A DNA stretch of 7,796 nt from UBA2653 sp964572685 (GTDB lineage Bacteria > Pseudomonadota > Gammaproteobacteria > Legionellales > Legionellaceae), in the NCBI GenBank assembly GCA_964572685.1, contig CAZNFJ010000064.1, positions 1 to 7,796 on the forward strand. Direction: 5' to 3'. This document shows positions 1 to 5,694 of the stretch, piece after piece (within the stretch, counting starts at the first letter, position 1; each line of letters begins with the position of its first letter). A program made the position numbers and the translations under genes. The notes beneath the pieces were generated by a model, which was given only the letters and a program-made list of their open reading frames with translations, did not search any database and was not told the DNA's origin.

Positions 1-116
1 CAGACATTAAAGCGGTTTCGAAATTAGCAGGACACGCGAGCATCATGACCACCGCTATCTATGTGGAAGATAATCCAGAGCGTTTGAAAAAAATCTCTGA
101 CCTGGCCATTTTCTAA
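1..116 (+). CDS. Tyrosine recombinase/integrase, C-terminal fragment (cut by window edge)
   Basis: The frame beginning at base 3 is open to the TAA at 114-116 and gives 37 residues starting DIKAVSKLAGHASIMTT. This is the end of the catalytic domain of a tyrosine site-specific recombinase: the LAGHAS box carries the second conserved His, and nine residues after it comes AIYV, whose Tyr is the expected nucleophile that attaches to DNA. The short tail after it (EDNPERLKKISDL) is usual for XerD/phage-type integrases. The RHRH part upstream lies outside the window, so completeness and start cannot be judged. The last A of its stop is the first A of the next gene's ATG, so the two are probably translated together. 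It may serve in plasmid dimer resolution or integration; the sequence does not say which. Confidence 0.85.
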   Translation, partial: DIKAVSKLAGHASIMTTAIYVEDNPERLKKISDLAIF

Positions 117-529
117 TGCTACCCTGCCCTCATGATTTAACTACTGAGCTTTCATGGCAATGCATTCGTTTCGAAAAAGACACCCGTTATTATATGATTA
201 GACTTGAGCAAGACTTGCTTGGTGATTGGATAGTTGCCATCACCTATGGCCGAATCAACTCTAGACTTGGACAAAGCAAAATCATGGCATTTGATGAATT
301 TGAGCAAGCTTACTTTCATTTTAAAAAAATTTGCACCATCAGGCAAAAACGTCATTATCAAATCATTGAACAAAATAATCGCCCTTTTTCATCCCAAAAA
401 AATAATAAAACCAATCAATCTTTACATCCCACTTTTTATCAAAAAGAAAAAAATAAAAACAAATTAGATGAAAATTTTTACATAAACGGAGCTCAAAATA
501 GCTTTTTAAATCAACTATTTGATTTGTAA
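116..529 (+). CDS. WGR-domain protein
   Basis: 137 aa. Residues about 12-85 fit a WGR domain: a strand around YYMIRLEQDLLGDWIVAI, then the signature box as YGR (residues 44-46) followed by INSRLGQSK, and a helix ending KKICTIRQKRHY. WGR domains are small nucleic-acid-associated modules known from PARPs and from bacterial MolR-like and stand-alone proteins. Here the tryptophan of the signature is replaced by tyrosine. From about residue 88 the protein becomes a low-complexity tail rich in Asn, Lys and Gln with no recognisable domain, possibly a degraded or variable extension. The start overlaps the recombinase stop by one base (TAATG) and there is no strong Shine-Dalgarno sequence of its own beyond the recombinase tail, which supports translational coupling. 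Its role beside the recombinase is unknown; assisting DNA binding is only a guess. Confidence 0.75.
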   Translation: MLPCPHDLTTELSWQCIRFEKDTRYYMIRLEQDLLGDWIVAITYGRINSRLGQSKIMAFDEFEQAYFHFKKICTIRQKRHYQIIEQNNRPFSSQKNNKTNQSLHPTFYQKEKNKNKLDENFYINGAQNSFLNQLFDL

Positions 530-759
530 TTGATATATGACTGCATAAAACGAATTTTAATGGTTTTTATGACGCCTTCTATTTAACCCAAGAAAATGCC
601 ATGGCGCATGTTAAATAAATGAATCTAGGTGATATATGGGCTTTGTAATTTTGAATTACCTATTCCGAGCGATATGGATCACTTGAAGAGTAAAATTAAA
701 TTAGGCATTGATTGAAATCAAGCCCGTTTTTTGCATACAGTTAGTGTGTACGTAGCCCA
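530..759 (+). pseudogene. Possible decayed reading frame between WGR gene and mqsA
   Basis: There is no intact gene here. Two plus-strand stretches have protein-like composition but are broken. The first, from 544, reads HKTNFNGFYDAFYLTQENA and on to a TAA at 616-618, then continues in the same frame as MNLGDIWAL to another stop at 646. The second, one base shifted from 647, reads NFELPIPSDMDHLKSKIKL to a TGA, then continues NQARFLHTVSVYVAHQ in the same frame. Several stops plus one frameshift suggest a gene remnant. I do not recognise the family, and it could be chance in AT-rich DNA. A short inverted repeat GTAGC/GCTAC (752-756 and 767-771) spans the end of mqsA but has no T-run. Confidence 0.25.
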
Positions 760-1164
760 TCAATGAGCTACAATTTCCTTAAGCTGATTAGGATGATTTC
801 TTAGAACGGTTAATAACAGGCTCAGCGGACGCGGTATAGGTAATTTACCTTTCTCATAACGATTAAAAGCGTTTACACCGCCTCCAAATATAGTTGCTGC
901 TTGTTTTTGAGTTAACTTTAATTTAATTCTAACTTGCTTAATTTCCTCTGGTGTTAACAGCCCATCAATACGTGCTTTTTCTGTCAAAATTAACGGCATG
1001 ACAGCATTACTATCTTTTCCATCAATAATGCCTTCACCACAAGCCTCACACCAAAGTGCTGGCTGATTAATGACAAATTCAACCTTTTTATAGACGTAAG
1101 TCATAGGCTTAATTTTATGTTCTTGTTCAAATGCACCACATAATGGACATTGCTGCTTAGTCAT
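760..1164 (-). CDS. mqsA: MqsA-type antitoxin (zinc-binding plus XRE helix-turn-helix)
   Basis: 134 aa from the ATG at 1162-1164. An upstream in-frame ATG at 1188 lies inside mqsR. The chosen start is preceded by AAGGAG at a good distance and begins MTKQQCPLCG. The N-terminal half has the two zinc-binding pairs of MqsA, CPLC (Cys6, Cys9) and CEAC (Cys39, Cys42). The C-terminal half is an XRE-type HTH with LTQKQAATIFGGGVNAFNRYEKG; the Asn and Arg of VNAFNRYEKG correspond to the DNA-reading residues of E. coli MqsA. The length matches the E. coli protein (131 aa). MqsA neutralises the MqsR RNase and represses the operon by binding AACCT-N3-AGGTT palindromes, which are present upstream of mqsR. 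It begins one base after the mqsR stop, so the two genes form one transcript. No key residue appears to be missing. Confidence 0.95.
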   Translation of the reverse strand: MTKQQCPLCGAFEQEHKIKPMTYVYKKVEFVINQPALWCEACGEGIIDGKDSNAVMPLILTEKARIDGLLTPEEIKQVRIKLKLTQKQAATIFGGGVNAFNRYEKGKLPIPRPLSLLLTVLRNHPNQLKEIVAH

Positions 1165-1165
1165 A

Positions 1166-1477
1166 TTATTTCTCCTTAAAAGAAACAATCAATTCTCTAT
1201 TGGCGTTAACTTGAAATTTAATATATAAATCGATGTCATTGAAGCAAGTTTTGTACACATCTTGCATTGCTACAAAATTTTCATGTACTGGCGACATGGA
1301 TTTATAAAAATCTTTTGTTGTTAATGCCTGAATTACTGCAACCACATCATGATCAGATAAATCAAGTTCAATTTGCCCTCTTTTTGCCGATGATGTCATT
1401 ACTAGATTTTCAGGGCAATCAAAAGCTTCTTTAATACTATTTAAGTCATATGTGGGCGTGCGTTTCAGAAGAGTCAT
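1166..1477 (-). CDS. mqsR: MqsR-type toxin, mRNA interferase
   Basis: 103 aa, close to the 98 aa of E. coli MqsR. It belongs to the RelE-like fold family of ribosome-independent RNases that in E. coli cut mRNA mainly at GCU/GCA. Recognisable blocks are RTPTYDL near the N-terminus, LTTKDFYKSM (Lys59), MQDVYK (Gln72), DLYIKF (Tyr85) and the ending LIVSFKEK (Lys101), matching the active-site Lys56, Gln68, Tyr81 and Lys96 of E. coli MqsR. The toxin gene comes before its antitoxin, the unusual order typical of mqsRA. The start at 1475-1477 gives a short leader of roughly 20 bases from the predicted promoter, with only a weak ribosome site (GAGA). The frame looks intact, so the toxin is probably functional and needs MqsA in the same cell. 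It acts in the cytoplasm. Confidence 0.95.
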   Translation of the reverse strand: MTLLKRTPTYDLNSIKEAFDCPENLVMTSSAKRGQIELDLSDHDVVAVIQALTTKDFYKSMSPVHENFVAMQDVYKTCFNDIDLYIKFQVNANRELIVSFKEK

Positions 1478-1490
1478 TGTTTATCTCAAC

Positions 1491-1505
1491 TAACCTTATA
1501 GGTTA
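1491..1505. promoter_or_regulatory. MqsA operator, palindrome 1
   Basis: TAACCTTATAGGTTA is a perfect inverted repeat of the form AACCT-N3-AGGTT, the published recognition sequence of E. coli MqsA. It touches the proposed -10 box and covers the expected transcription start of mqsR, so bound MqsA would block initiation. Confidence 0.9.
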
Positions 1506-1533
1506 TAATAGACTATTAATTTTATAACCTCAA
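1505..1533 (-). promoter_or_regulatory. Predicted sigma70 promoter of mqsRA
   Basis: On the minus strand TTGAGG (1528-1533) and TATTAT (1505-1510) are separated by exactly 17 bases. The -35 box lies inside the second MqsA-like palindrome and the -10 box abuts the first, an arrangement expected for autorepression by MqsA or the MqsRA complex. Predicted from sequence only. Confidence 0.75.
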
Positions 1534-1540
1534 GGGTTAT
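1524..1540. promoter_or_regulatory. MqsA operator, imperfect palindrome 2
   Basis: ATAACCTCAAGGGTTAT matches AACCT-N3-AGGTT with one mismatch (GGGTT in the right arm); seven outer pairs are intact except the innermost. Its centre is 34 bases from the centre of the perfect site, about three helical turns, and it covers the -35 box. E. coli mqsRA likewise carries two such palindromes. Confidence 0.8.
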
Positions 1541-1838
1541 TTTTTAAAAAATTATTTAAGCCACTTTAAGCGATAAAATTTAATCCGCATCTAACCACAT
1601 GCCCTGCTCTTGGTATTTCAGATCCCTATAAATGAGTGCTTTTAAAAAAACGATGCGAATTGGTTGATATATCGGAAAATATATTTTTTCCATGTTGGAT
1701 ATAGTCATACAGACCTGCCCTGCTTTCTTCCATGTTTTGTCCTGAGAGCATCTTAACCAAAAAAAAATTGATTGTCACTTGTATTGTATAATTTTTTTTA
1801 ATCTGTATGATTCAATCTTGCGAGGTTGGACTTGCATT

Positions 1839-1880
1839 TGTGTCATTTCAAGAGTCAATTGCGACACACGATTGACTCTT
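1839..1880. repeat. Interleaved inverted repeats (hairpin with loop complementary to flank)
   Basis: AAGAGTCAAT (1850-1859) and ATTGACTCTT (1871-1880) form a perfect 10-bp inverted repeat with an 11-base spacer. The spacer contains GACACA (1863-1868), which is the reverse complement of TGTGTC at 1839-1844, just outside the hairpin. As RNA from either strand this could fold into an H-type pseudoknot; as DNA it is two interlocked binding or recombination half-site pairs. It lies 60 bases downstream of the canonical parB on its coding strand, but no T-run follows, so it is not a standard terminator. Confidence 0.65.
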
Positions 1881-1896
1881 TCTAACTTATACGCTG

Positions 1897-1937
1897 TTTT
1901 CCACACAGATATCCCCTGTTTTTGTGGATATTTTTTT
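1897..1937. promoter_or_regulatory. Inverted DnaA-box-like pair with terminator-like hairpin
   Basis: TTTTCCACA (1897-1905) fits the DnaA box TTWTNCACA, and TGTGGATAT (1923-1931) is the inverted box with one mismatch. The same stretch can form ATATCC/GGATAT (1909-1914 with 1926-1931), followed on the plus strand by seven T, which looks like an intrinsic terminator for plus-strand transcripts. Only one of these readings may be functional. It lies directly after the parB stop. Confidence 0.4.
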
Positions 1938-1939
1938 AA

Positions 1940-2812
1940 TTAATCTACCAACATTTTCTGAAAGCTTTCAAGATTATTAAAGTCCATAGACACCCTGAAT
2001 GATCCATTTTTTAACATCCTGAATCTTATTTTTTCAAAAAATTTATTATTGCAATTATTGATAAGATTATCTATCTTTTCCAATGTCAAATCATTCTCTT
2101 CTGAATTTTCTAGGGTATCGCACTTATTTGATACTTCATAAGCACGCTCACTCACAAACTTCTCAGCAGCTCTCACAGTTAATTTCTTTTCTAAGATATA
2201 ATTTAATACATAATCTTGTATATTTTCAGGCAACGCTAAAACACAACGGATATGGCCATACTCCAGCAAACCTCTTTCAAAAATATCTTTTCCATAAGGG
2301 GTTAAATTAGAGGCCAACCGAATCAAATTTGCAACTGTTGTACGTGGTTTTCCTATCATTAAAGCAACTGATTCTGTACTCATCAAAAATTCATTTTTCA
2401 ATCTTAATAAAGCCTCAGCCTCTTCTAATATACTTAATTGTTCTCTCTGAATATTTTCTATTAATGCTAGTGCAAACGCTTGCTGAGGCTCTATTTTTTT
2501 TATAACAGCAGGAATATCGTTAAAATTAAGAGCGATTGCAGCCTTTAATCTTCTTTCACCCGCTATTAACTCAAATCTTTTAGACGGCGTACATCGCAAA
2601 ATTATAGGCTGTAAGATCCCATGCTCTCGAACAGATTCAATTAAATCATTAATCGAATCATTAGAAATTTGATAAGCTTTTCTTGGCTGATATATACCTA
2701 TATCAATTAAATCAATTAGCACGTTCTTAATTTCATTTTCATTAAAACTCAATTCTTTTTTACTTGAAAAACTCAAATTAATAGCATCAATTCCAGAACC
2801 TAAAATATTCAT
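1940..2812 (-). CDS. parB: ParB/Spo0J-family partition protein (canonical type)
   Basis: 290 aa with the full ParB layout: YQPR (41-44) at the N-terminal box, SVREHGILQPI (60-70), GERRLKAA (85-92) and ENIQREQLS (119-127). The last two are the C-motifs of the ParB CTP-binding domain. A helix-turn-helix follows at about 144-168 (STESVALMIGKPRTTVANLI), and a C-terminal strand-helix (SFRVSMDFNNLESFQKML) serves as the usual dimerisation domain. Such proteins load on parS as CTP-dependent clamps and work with a ParA ATPase in plasmid or chromosome segregation. The ATG at 2810-2812 is preceded by AAGGA six bases away. No parA directly precedes it; the only parA in the window is three genes upstream and has its own ParB-like partner. 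The 102-base gap before it holds an 18-bp palindrome and a hairpin. It may act as a second centromere binder or as a regulator (KorB-like). Confidence 0.92.
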   Translation of the reverse strand: MNILGSGIDAINLSFSSKKELSFNENEIKNVLIDLIDIGIYQPRKAYQISNDSINDLIESVREHGILQPIILRCTPSKRFELIAGERRLKAAIALNFNDIPAVIKKIEPQQAFALALIENIQREQLSILEEAEALLRLKNEFLMSTESVALMIGKPRTTVANLIRLASNLTPYGKDIFERGLLEYGHIRCVLALPENIQDYVLNYILEKKLTVRAAEKFVSERAYEVSNKCDTLENSEENDLTLEKIDNLINNCNNKFFEKIRFRMLKNGSFRVSMDFNNLESFQKMLVD

Positions 2813-2818
2813 AAATAG

Positions 2819-2823
2819 TCCTT
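2819..2823 (-). promoter_or_regulatory. Ribosome binding site of parB
   Basis: AAGGA on the minus strand, six bases before the ATG at 2812. It supports this start and independent translation of parB after the preceding gap. Confidence 0.7.
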
Positions 2824-2841
2824 TAAATACTTTGCAAAAAA

Positions 2842-2886
2842 AAACTAAAAACCTCTGAAAACACAGTCATTCCGCACCTCTCAGAG
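2842..2886 (-). terminator. Possible terminator/attenuator hairpin ahead of parB
   Basis: On the minus strand CTCTGA (2881-2886) can pair with TCAGAG (2853-2858) across a 22-base loop. It is followed by GTTTTTAG and a further run of nine T. The stem is short and the loop large, so efficiency is doubtful. It lies between the RHH gene and parB and could reduce read-through from the parA operon into parB. Confidence 0.35.
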
Positions 2887-2889
2887 AAA

Positions 2890-2907
2890 ATGTCCCCTAG
2901 GGGACAT
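2890..2907. promoter_or_regulatory. 18-bp perfect palindrome, candidate parS or operator
   Basis: ATGTCCCCTAGGGGACAT is perfectly self-complementary. The inner 16 bp (TGT-CCC-CTAG-GGG-ACA) have the size and TGT...ACA frame of chromosomal-type parS (TGTTTCACGTGAAACA) with a different core. It sits seven bases after the RHH gene stop and 78 bases before parB. A terminator function (stem ATGTCCC, loop CTAG, then TTTT on the minus strand) is possible, but the exact symmetry and GC-rich core in AT-rich surroundings favour a protein-binding site. Confidence 0.6.
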
Positions 2908-2913
2908 AGATTC

Positions 2914-3366
2914 TTATTTGTTTATAAAAAGCCGTCTATCAGCATACATCCACTGACTTAATGCCATACGGATAATAGCTGGCTTAATATGAACATCTAA
3001 CATTTTTCTCGAACTTTTTATCTTAATTTCTAAATCTGTTAATTTTTCAATTAAATATAAATCTATATTGGCCTGAACAGGGTTAGAACCAATATTTTTC
3101 ATATTTGCGCCAAGTTTAATTTGAGTAAGAAGGTTTATTAATACATAATCATCTGAAGCATTGTCCCAATTAATATCATCAACTGAAGCACTTTTAAAAA
3201 AGTGCTCTAAAGCCTCATTCACTAATTGTGACTGCTTCCCTCTTCCTTGATATTCATTTTTTGCCTTCTCCTGAATAGACTGCCACAACTTTTCTGGGAT
3301 CCGAAGTGTAATCTTTTTCTGAAGGCGTTCTGGTTGGATTTCTTCTTTTGGTCGCTCAAGAAACAT
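2914..3366 (-). CDS. Putative ribbon-helix-helix DNA-binding protein of the partition operon
   Basis: 150 aa. Residues about 18-57 look like a ribbon-helix-helix unit: a strand KKITLRIPEKL, then a helix QSIQEKAKNEY, then the turn and second helix SQLVNEALEHFF. A second, weaker unit may lie at 98-140 (ANIDLYLIEKLTDLEIK ... KPAIIRMALSQWM), which would make a tandem RHH within one chain. The start at 3364-3366 is preceded by GGGAG seven bases away and lies three bases after the stop of the divergent parB-like gene, so it belongs to the parA transcript. RHH proteins in partition loci commonly repress the operon or bind the centromere; which applies here is inference. I do not recognise a specific named family. 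Confidence 0.65.
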   Translation of the reverse strand: MFLERPKEEIQPERLQKKITLRIPEKLWQSIQEKAKNEYQGRGKQSQLVNEALEHFFKSASVDDINWDNASDDYVLINLLTQIKLGANMKNIGSNPVQANIDLYLIEKLTDLEIKIKSSRKMLDVHIKPAIIRMALSQWMYADRRLFINK

Positions 3367-3369
3367 CTA

Positions 3370-4512
3370 TTAACTCCCGCTAACTTTATCTAATAAAAAA
3401 TCTTCTAATTTACTCAAAAGCAAAATCATATCCTCAACAGATGAAACAGCCGAAATTTGAGAAAATTTACCTAGCTCAGGAATGTATTTAAGTAAATTAT
3501 TTCCTGCTTTGATACAATTTTCTGGAGATTTAATTTGAAATGTGGCGACAGACTTTTTTCTTCCATCGCGACCACGAGCAATAGCATTAGATGGCATTTC
3601 TTTTTTATTTTTTTTAAGTAACTTCTCTATAAATGACAACTGTAAATCGGTACGAGTAAAGGACACTACCTTAATAAGGTTATTTGTAGATAAATCTCCT
3701 TTATTTAAAACCTCTAAAATAATTGGATGAAATTTATTAGGGTGATTTATCATTTTTATAAAAGAAGCGGCAAGATCCTTTTTAATCTTTAATCTTTGCG
3801 ATAAATCTCGAACCGTTATTTGAGGATTTTCTGAAATTTCATCTCTAGCCAAAAGATAATTACCATACACGCTCACATTAGTGCGTAGACTATTTTCCGT
3901 AATTTGTCGCGCAATTTTATCTCGCTTTGAAAGAGAGTGAAGGTCTTCATTTCTAATGGCTTTTATATAAGGAATTCGTCCTAATATACAAGCCAAACGT
4001 CTTAAATGTCCTTCAAGAACAACTAACGTTTTATTTATATCATCGGATTCTATTTCAATTGGTTGAATTTGACCTTGTTCTCTAATGCTCTTTGAAAGAG
4101 ACACTAAAAATTCATATGCTTTCTTTTGACTTGGGTCTGGATTATTCTTGAGCTCTTCAAATTCAGGATATATAACTGATTCAATAATTTTACCATTTAA
4201 ATCTTCCTCTTTAATTTGAATTAAGCAATTTGAATCCATATTAGATTCGAAAACATCTTCCATATCGATACCAACATGGCGTATAAGCCACTCATCATCT
4301 ATAAGCCAATCAGGTCTTGGATTGTGCTGACTTGGTTTCAATGCCTTAGGTCTAACTTGGTAATAACCTTCTTTGTTCCCATCATTAAAGCTTATTTGCT
4401 TAGAAACATTTCCGAAATTCAAAGCTGTAGTTGTTCCATTAGGAGTAATGCTATCAGATTTCTTCAGTGCTTTATTCTGTAAGTTTGAATTGTTATCTAA
4501 AATAAAACTCAT
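3370..4512 (-). CDS. Divergent ParB-like partner of ParA
   Basis: 380 aa. It keeps the order of ParB boxes but with altered residues: NPRPDWL (64-70) in place of the usual NPxQPR box, SIREQGQIQPIEI (142-154), EGHLRR (167-172) where canonical ParB has GERRxxA, and ENSLRTNVS (206-214) where canonical ParB has ENIQRExL. An HTH-like segment follows at about 231-256 (ITVRDLSQRLKIKKDLAASFI). An insertion of about 70 residues between the first two boxes is unusual. The N-terminal 50 residues are polar and probably flexible, as in ParB proteins that touch ParA. Its ATG overlaps the parA stop by four bases (ATGA), the normal arrangement for a ParA/ParB pair, so this and not the canonical ParB is the likely direct partner. 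Whether the altered boxes still bind CTP is unclear. Confidence 0.8.
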   Translation of the reverse strand: MSFILDNNSNLQNKALKKSDSITPNGTTTALNFGNVSKQISFNDGNKEGYYQVRPKALKPSQHNPRPDWLIDDEWLIRHVGIDMEDVFESNMDSNCLIQIKEEDLNGKIIESVIYPEFEELKNNPDPSQKKAYEFLVSLSKSIREQGQIQPIEIESDDINKTLVVLEGHLRRLACILGRIPYIKAIRNEDLHSLSKRDKIARQITENSLRTNVSVYGNYLLARDEISENPQITVRDLSQRLKIKKDLAASFIKMINHPNKFHPIILEVLNKGDLSTNNLIKVVSFTRTDLQLSFIEKLLKKNKKEMPSNAIARGRDGRKKSVATFQIKSPENCIKAGNNLLKYIPELGKFSQISAVSSVEDMILLLSKLEDFLLDKVSGS

Positions 4513-5465
4513 GCTAATTCCTCCTGTTCAGACTGTAATCCTTTTTCTTCAATGAGTTGCTCAAATCCCATTTTTCTAAAAATATAATTACAAGCATTAA
4601 TTGCATCAATCCTTAAAGTTGAATTTTTTTTCAACCCATTAAAAGGCATTGCTAAATCAGCGCCCTTCATATCCACTTTGGCCATGTCCCCAGAATCTCT
4701 CAACTCATAAGGAATTAAAAAAGGTTTAATGTAAACACTTTCCTCTAGTTTTTTTCTTTGATCATCTTGACCAGTTCTCTTATTCCATGCTTTTTGATTA
4801 GCTAAAAAACCGATTAATTTGCTAGCCTGAGAACGCGGCTTAACATCATTTTGCTCATGAAAACAATGCAACATTGCATTTAAACCTTCACAACTTTTTT
4901 CCTGAAGTTGGAAGGGCATGACTGTATGTGTTGCTGCCCGCATTAGACCTACCGACGTTATCGAAATAGCAGGGGCACAATCTGCAACAACAAGATCAAA
5001 CCCAGCCTCAGCCATTCGCTTTGGATCAAAGAAACGTCTAGGAATATCATATAAATCTTCATATGACAGATTACTATCAAATTGCTTTTCTTCAATTTTT
5101 TTTAAAATTTCATTATGAGCTGGAATTGCTTTTAAGTTTTCATACTCATAACTTGGGTATACAGCTATTGGCTGATCCTTCATATAAAGAGATGCTAAAC
5201 TAGAAACACCATCCCAATCAGGATATTTTTGAGAGTCATATTCAGGATGAAGAGGGGGGAAGTATTTCGCAGGTAACTCCAAACGCTCATCTCGTACAAT
5301 ACGTTTGCTCAAGTTAGCTTGACCGTCACCATCTACCGCGAGCACTCTCAAGCCTAAAACAGTCACTGCATAACTAATAATTAACTGAGCTAAAACTGTT
5401 TTACCAACACCACCTTTATTATTTGCAATAACTAATATTTTTGCTTGTTCATTATCTTTTGTCAT
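4509..5465 (-). CDS. parA: ParA-family partition ATPase
   Basis: 318 aa. The N-terminus carries the deviant Walker A motif NNKGGVGKTVLAQ with both lysines (Lys17, Lys22), then the Walker A' strand VLAVDGDGQANLS (41-53) and Walker B DLVVADCAP (Asp162). There is no long N-terminal HTH, unlike P1/F-type ParA, so autorepression would have to come from another protein. About 60 residues between A' and B (roughly 65-125) are more than in the shortest ParA proteins. The ATG at 5463-5465 is preceded by AAGGA five bases away. It is first of a likely three-gene operon (parA, ParB-like, RHH) and is divergent from the replication gene across a 500-base control region. ParA proteins bind nucleoid DNA with ATP and position plasmid copies through their ParB. 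Confidence 0.95.
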   Translation of the reverse strand: MTKDNEQAKILVIANNKGGVGKTVLAQLIISYAVTVLGLRVLAVDGDGQANLSKRIVRDERLELPAKYFPPLHPEYDSQKYPDWDGVSSLASLYMKDQPIAVYPSYEYENLKAIPAHNEILKKIEEKQFDSNLSYEDLYDIPRRFFDPKRMAEAGFDLVVADCAPAISITSVGLMRAATHTVMPFQLQEKSCEGLNAMLHCFHEQNDVKPRSQASKLIGFLANQKAWNKRTGQDDQRKKLEESVYIKPFLIPYELRDSGDMAKVDMKGADLAMPFNGLKKNSTLRIDAINACNYIFRKMGFEQLIEEKGLQSEQEELA

Positions 5466-5534
5466 AACAATCCTTTTTTTTTATTAAAATTCTCTATTTA
5501 TTCTTGCAAAAAAACAAAAACGACAAACCCATAA

Positions 5535-5549
5535 GCACTACTGTAGTGC
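5535..5549. repeat. GCACTAC/GTAGTGC palindrome upstream of parA
   Basis: GCACTACTGTAGTGC is a perfect 7-bp inverted repeat with a one-base centre. The right side, extended to TGTAGTGCATA (5542-5552), recurs exactly at 5695-5705. It is 70 bases before the parA start and is a candidate operator or partition site. Confidence 0.6.
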
Positions 5550-5583
5550 ATAAAAAAAATATTTACAATAGTTAGAGATGAAA

Positions 5584-5622
5584 TATACTAATTATTTTTT
5601 TATTAAAAAAATAATTAGTATA
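5584..5622. repeat. Perfect 18-bp AT-rich inverted repeat
   Basis: The arms 5584-5601 (TATACTAATTATTTTTTT) and 5605-5622 are exact reverse complements with a three-base loop ATT. Only two of the 36 arm bases pairs contain G/C. It could be a cruciform-prone, easily melted origin element, or a bidirectional terminator separating the two divergent units, since each strand ends its half in a T or A tract. Confidence 0.7.
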
Positions 5623-5694
5623 ATCAATTACTTGGGAACATAAAAATCAAATAAAAACAAAAAAGTTATTTCTTGATATTGATCATTTCATAAT

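Larger units (their letters stand above)
1541..1939. other. Gene-poor intergenic region with two overlapping short ORFs
   Basis: No convincing gene. On the minus strand two overlapping short frames are open. One, 1580-1708, is 42 codons from MTISNMEKIYF to GMWLDAD, with an AGG five bases before the ATG. The other, 1626-1751, is 41 codons from ATG CTC and has an internal ATG at 1733 preceded by AGGA; its product contains ESRAGLYDYIQHGKN. Neither is a family I recognise. Having both frames open suggests that at most one is real, or that this is the remnant of a longer gene. The right half (1839-1931) holds inverted repeats and DnaA-box-like sites listed separately. Confidence 0.3.

Noticed and set aside
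152..373. 73-codon open frame on the minus strand
   Set aside because: Lies entirely inside the WGR-domain gene on the opposite strand; no domain or ribosome site.
234..467. 77-codon plus-strand frame starting MPSPMAEST
   Set aside because: Shifted frame within the WGR-domain gene, whose own frame carries the recognisable domain.
1165..1188. Upstream ATG extending mqsA by eight residues
   Set aside because: The extra codons lie in the end of mqsR, and the ATG at 1164 has the strong AAGGAG and gives the expected MqsA N-terminus.
2083..2310. 75-codon plus-strand frame
   Set aside because: Antisense to the HTH and C-terminal part of the canonical parB; composition is that of a mirrored gene.
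4276..5118. Plus-strand frames opposite the ParB-like gene and parA (4276-4482, 4373-4555, 4918-5118)
   Set aside because: All antisense to clearly coding minus-strand genes and without family features.
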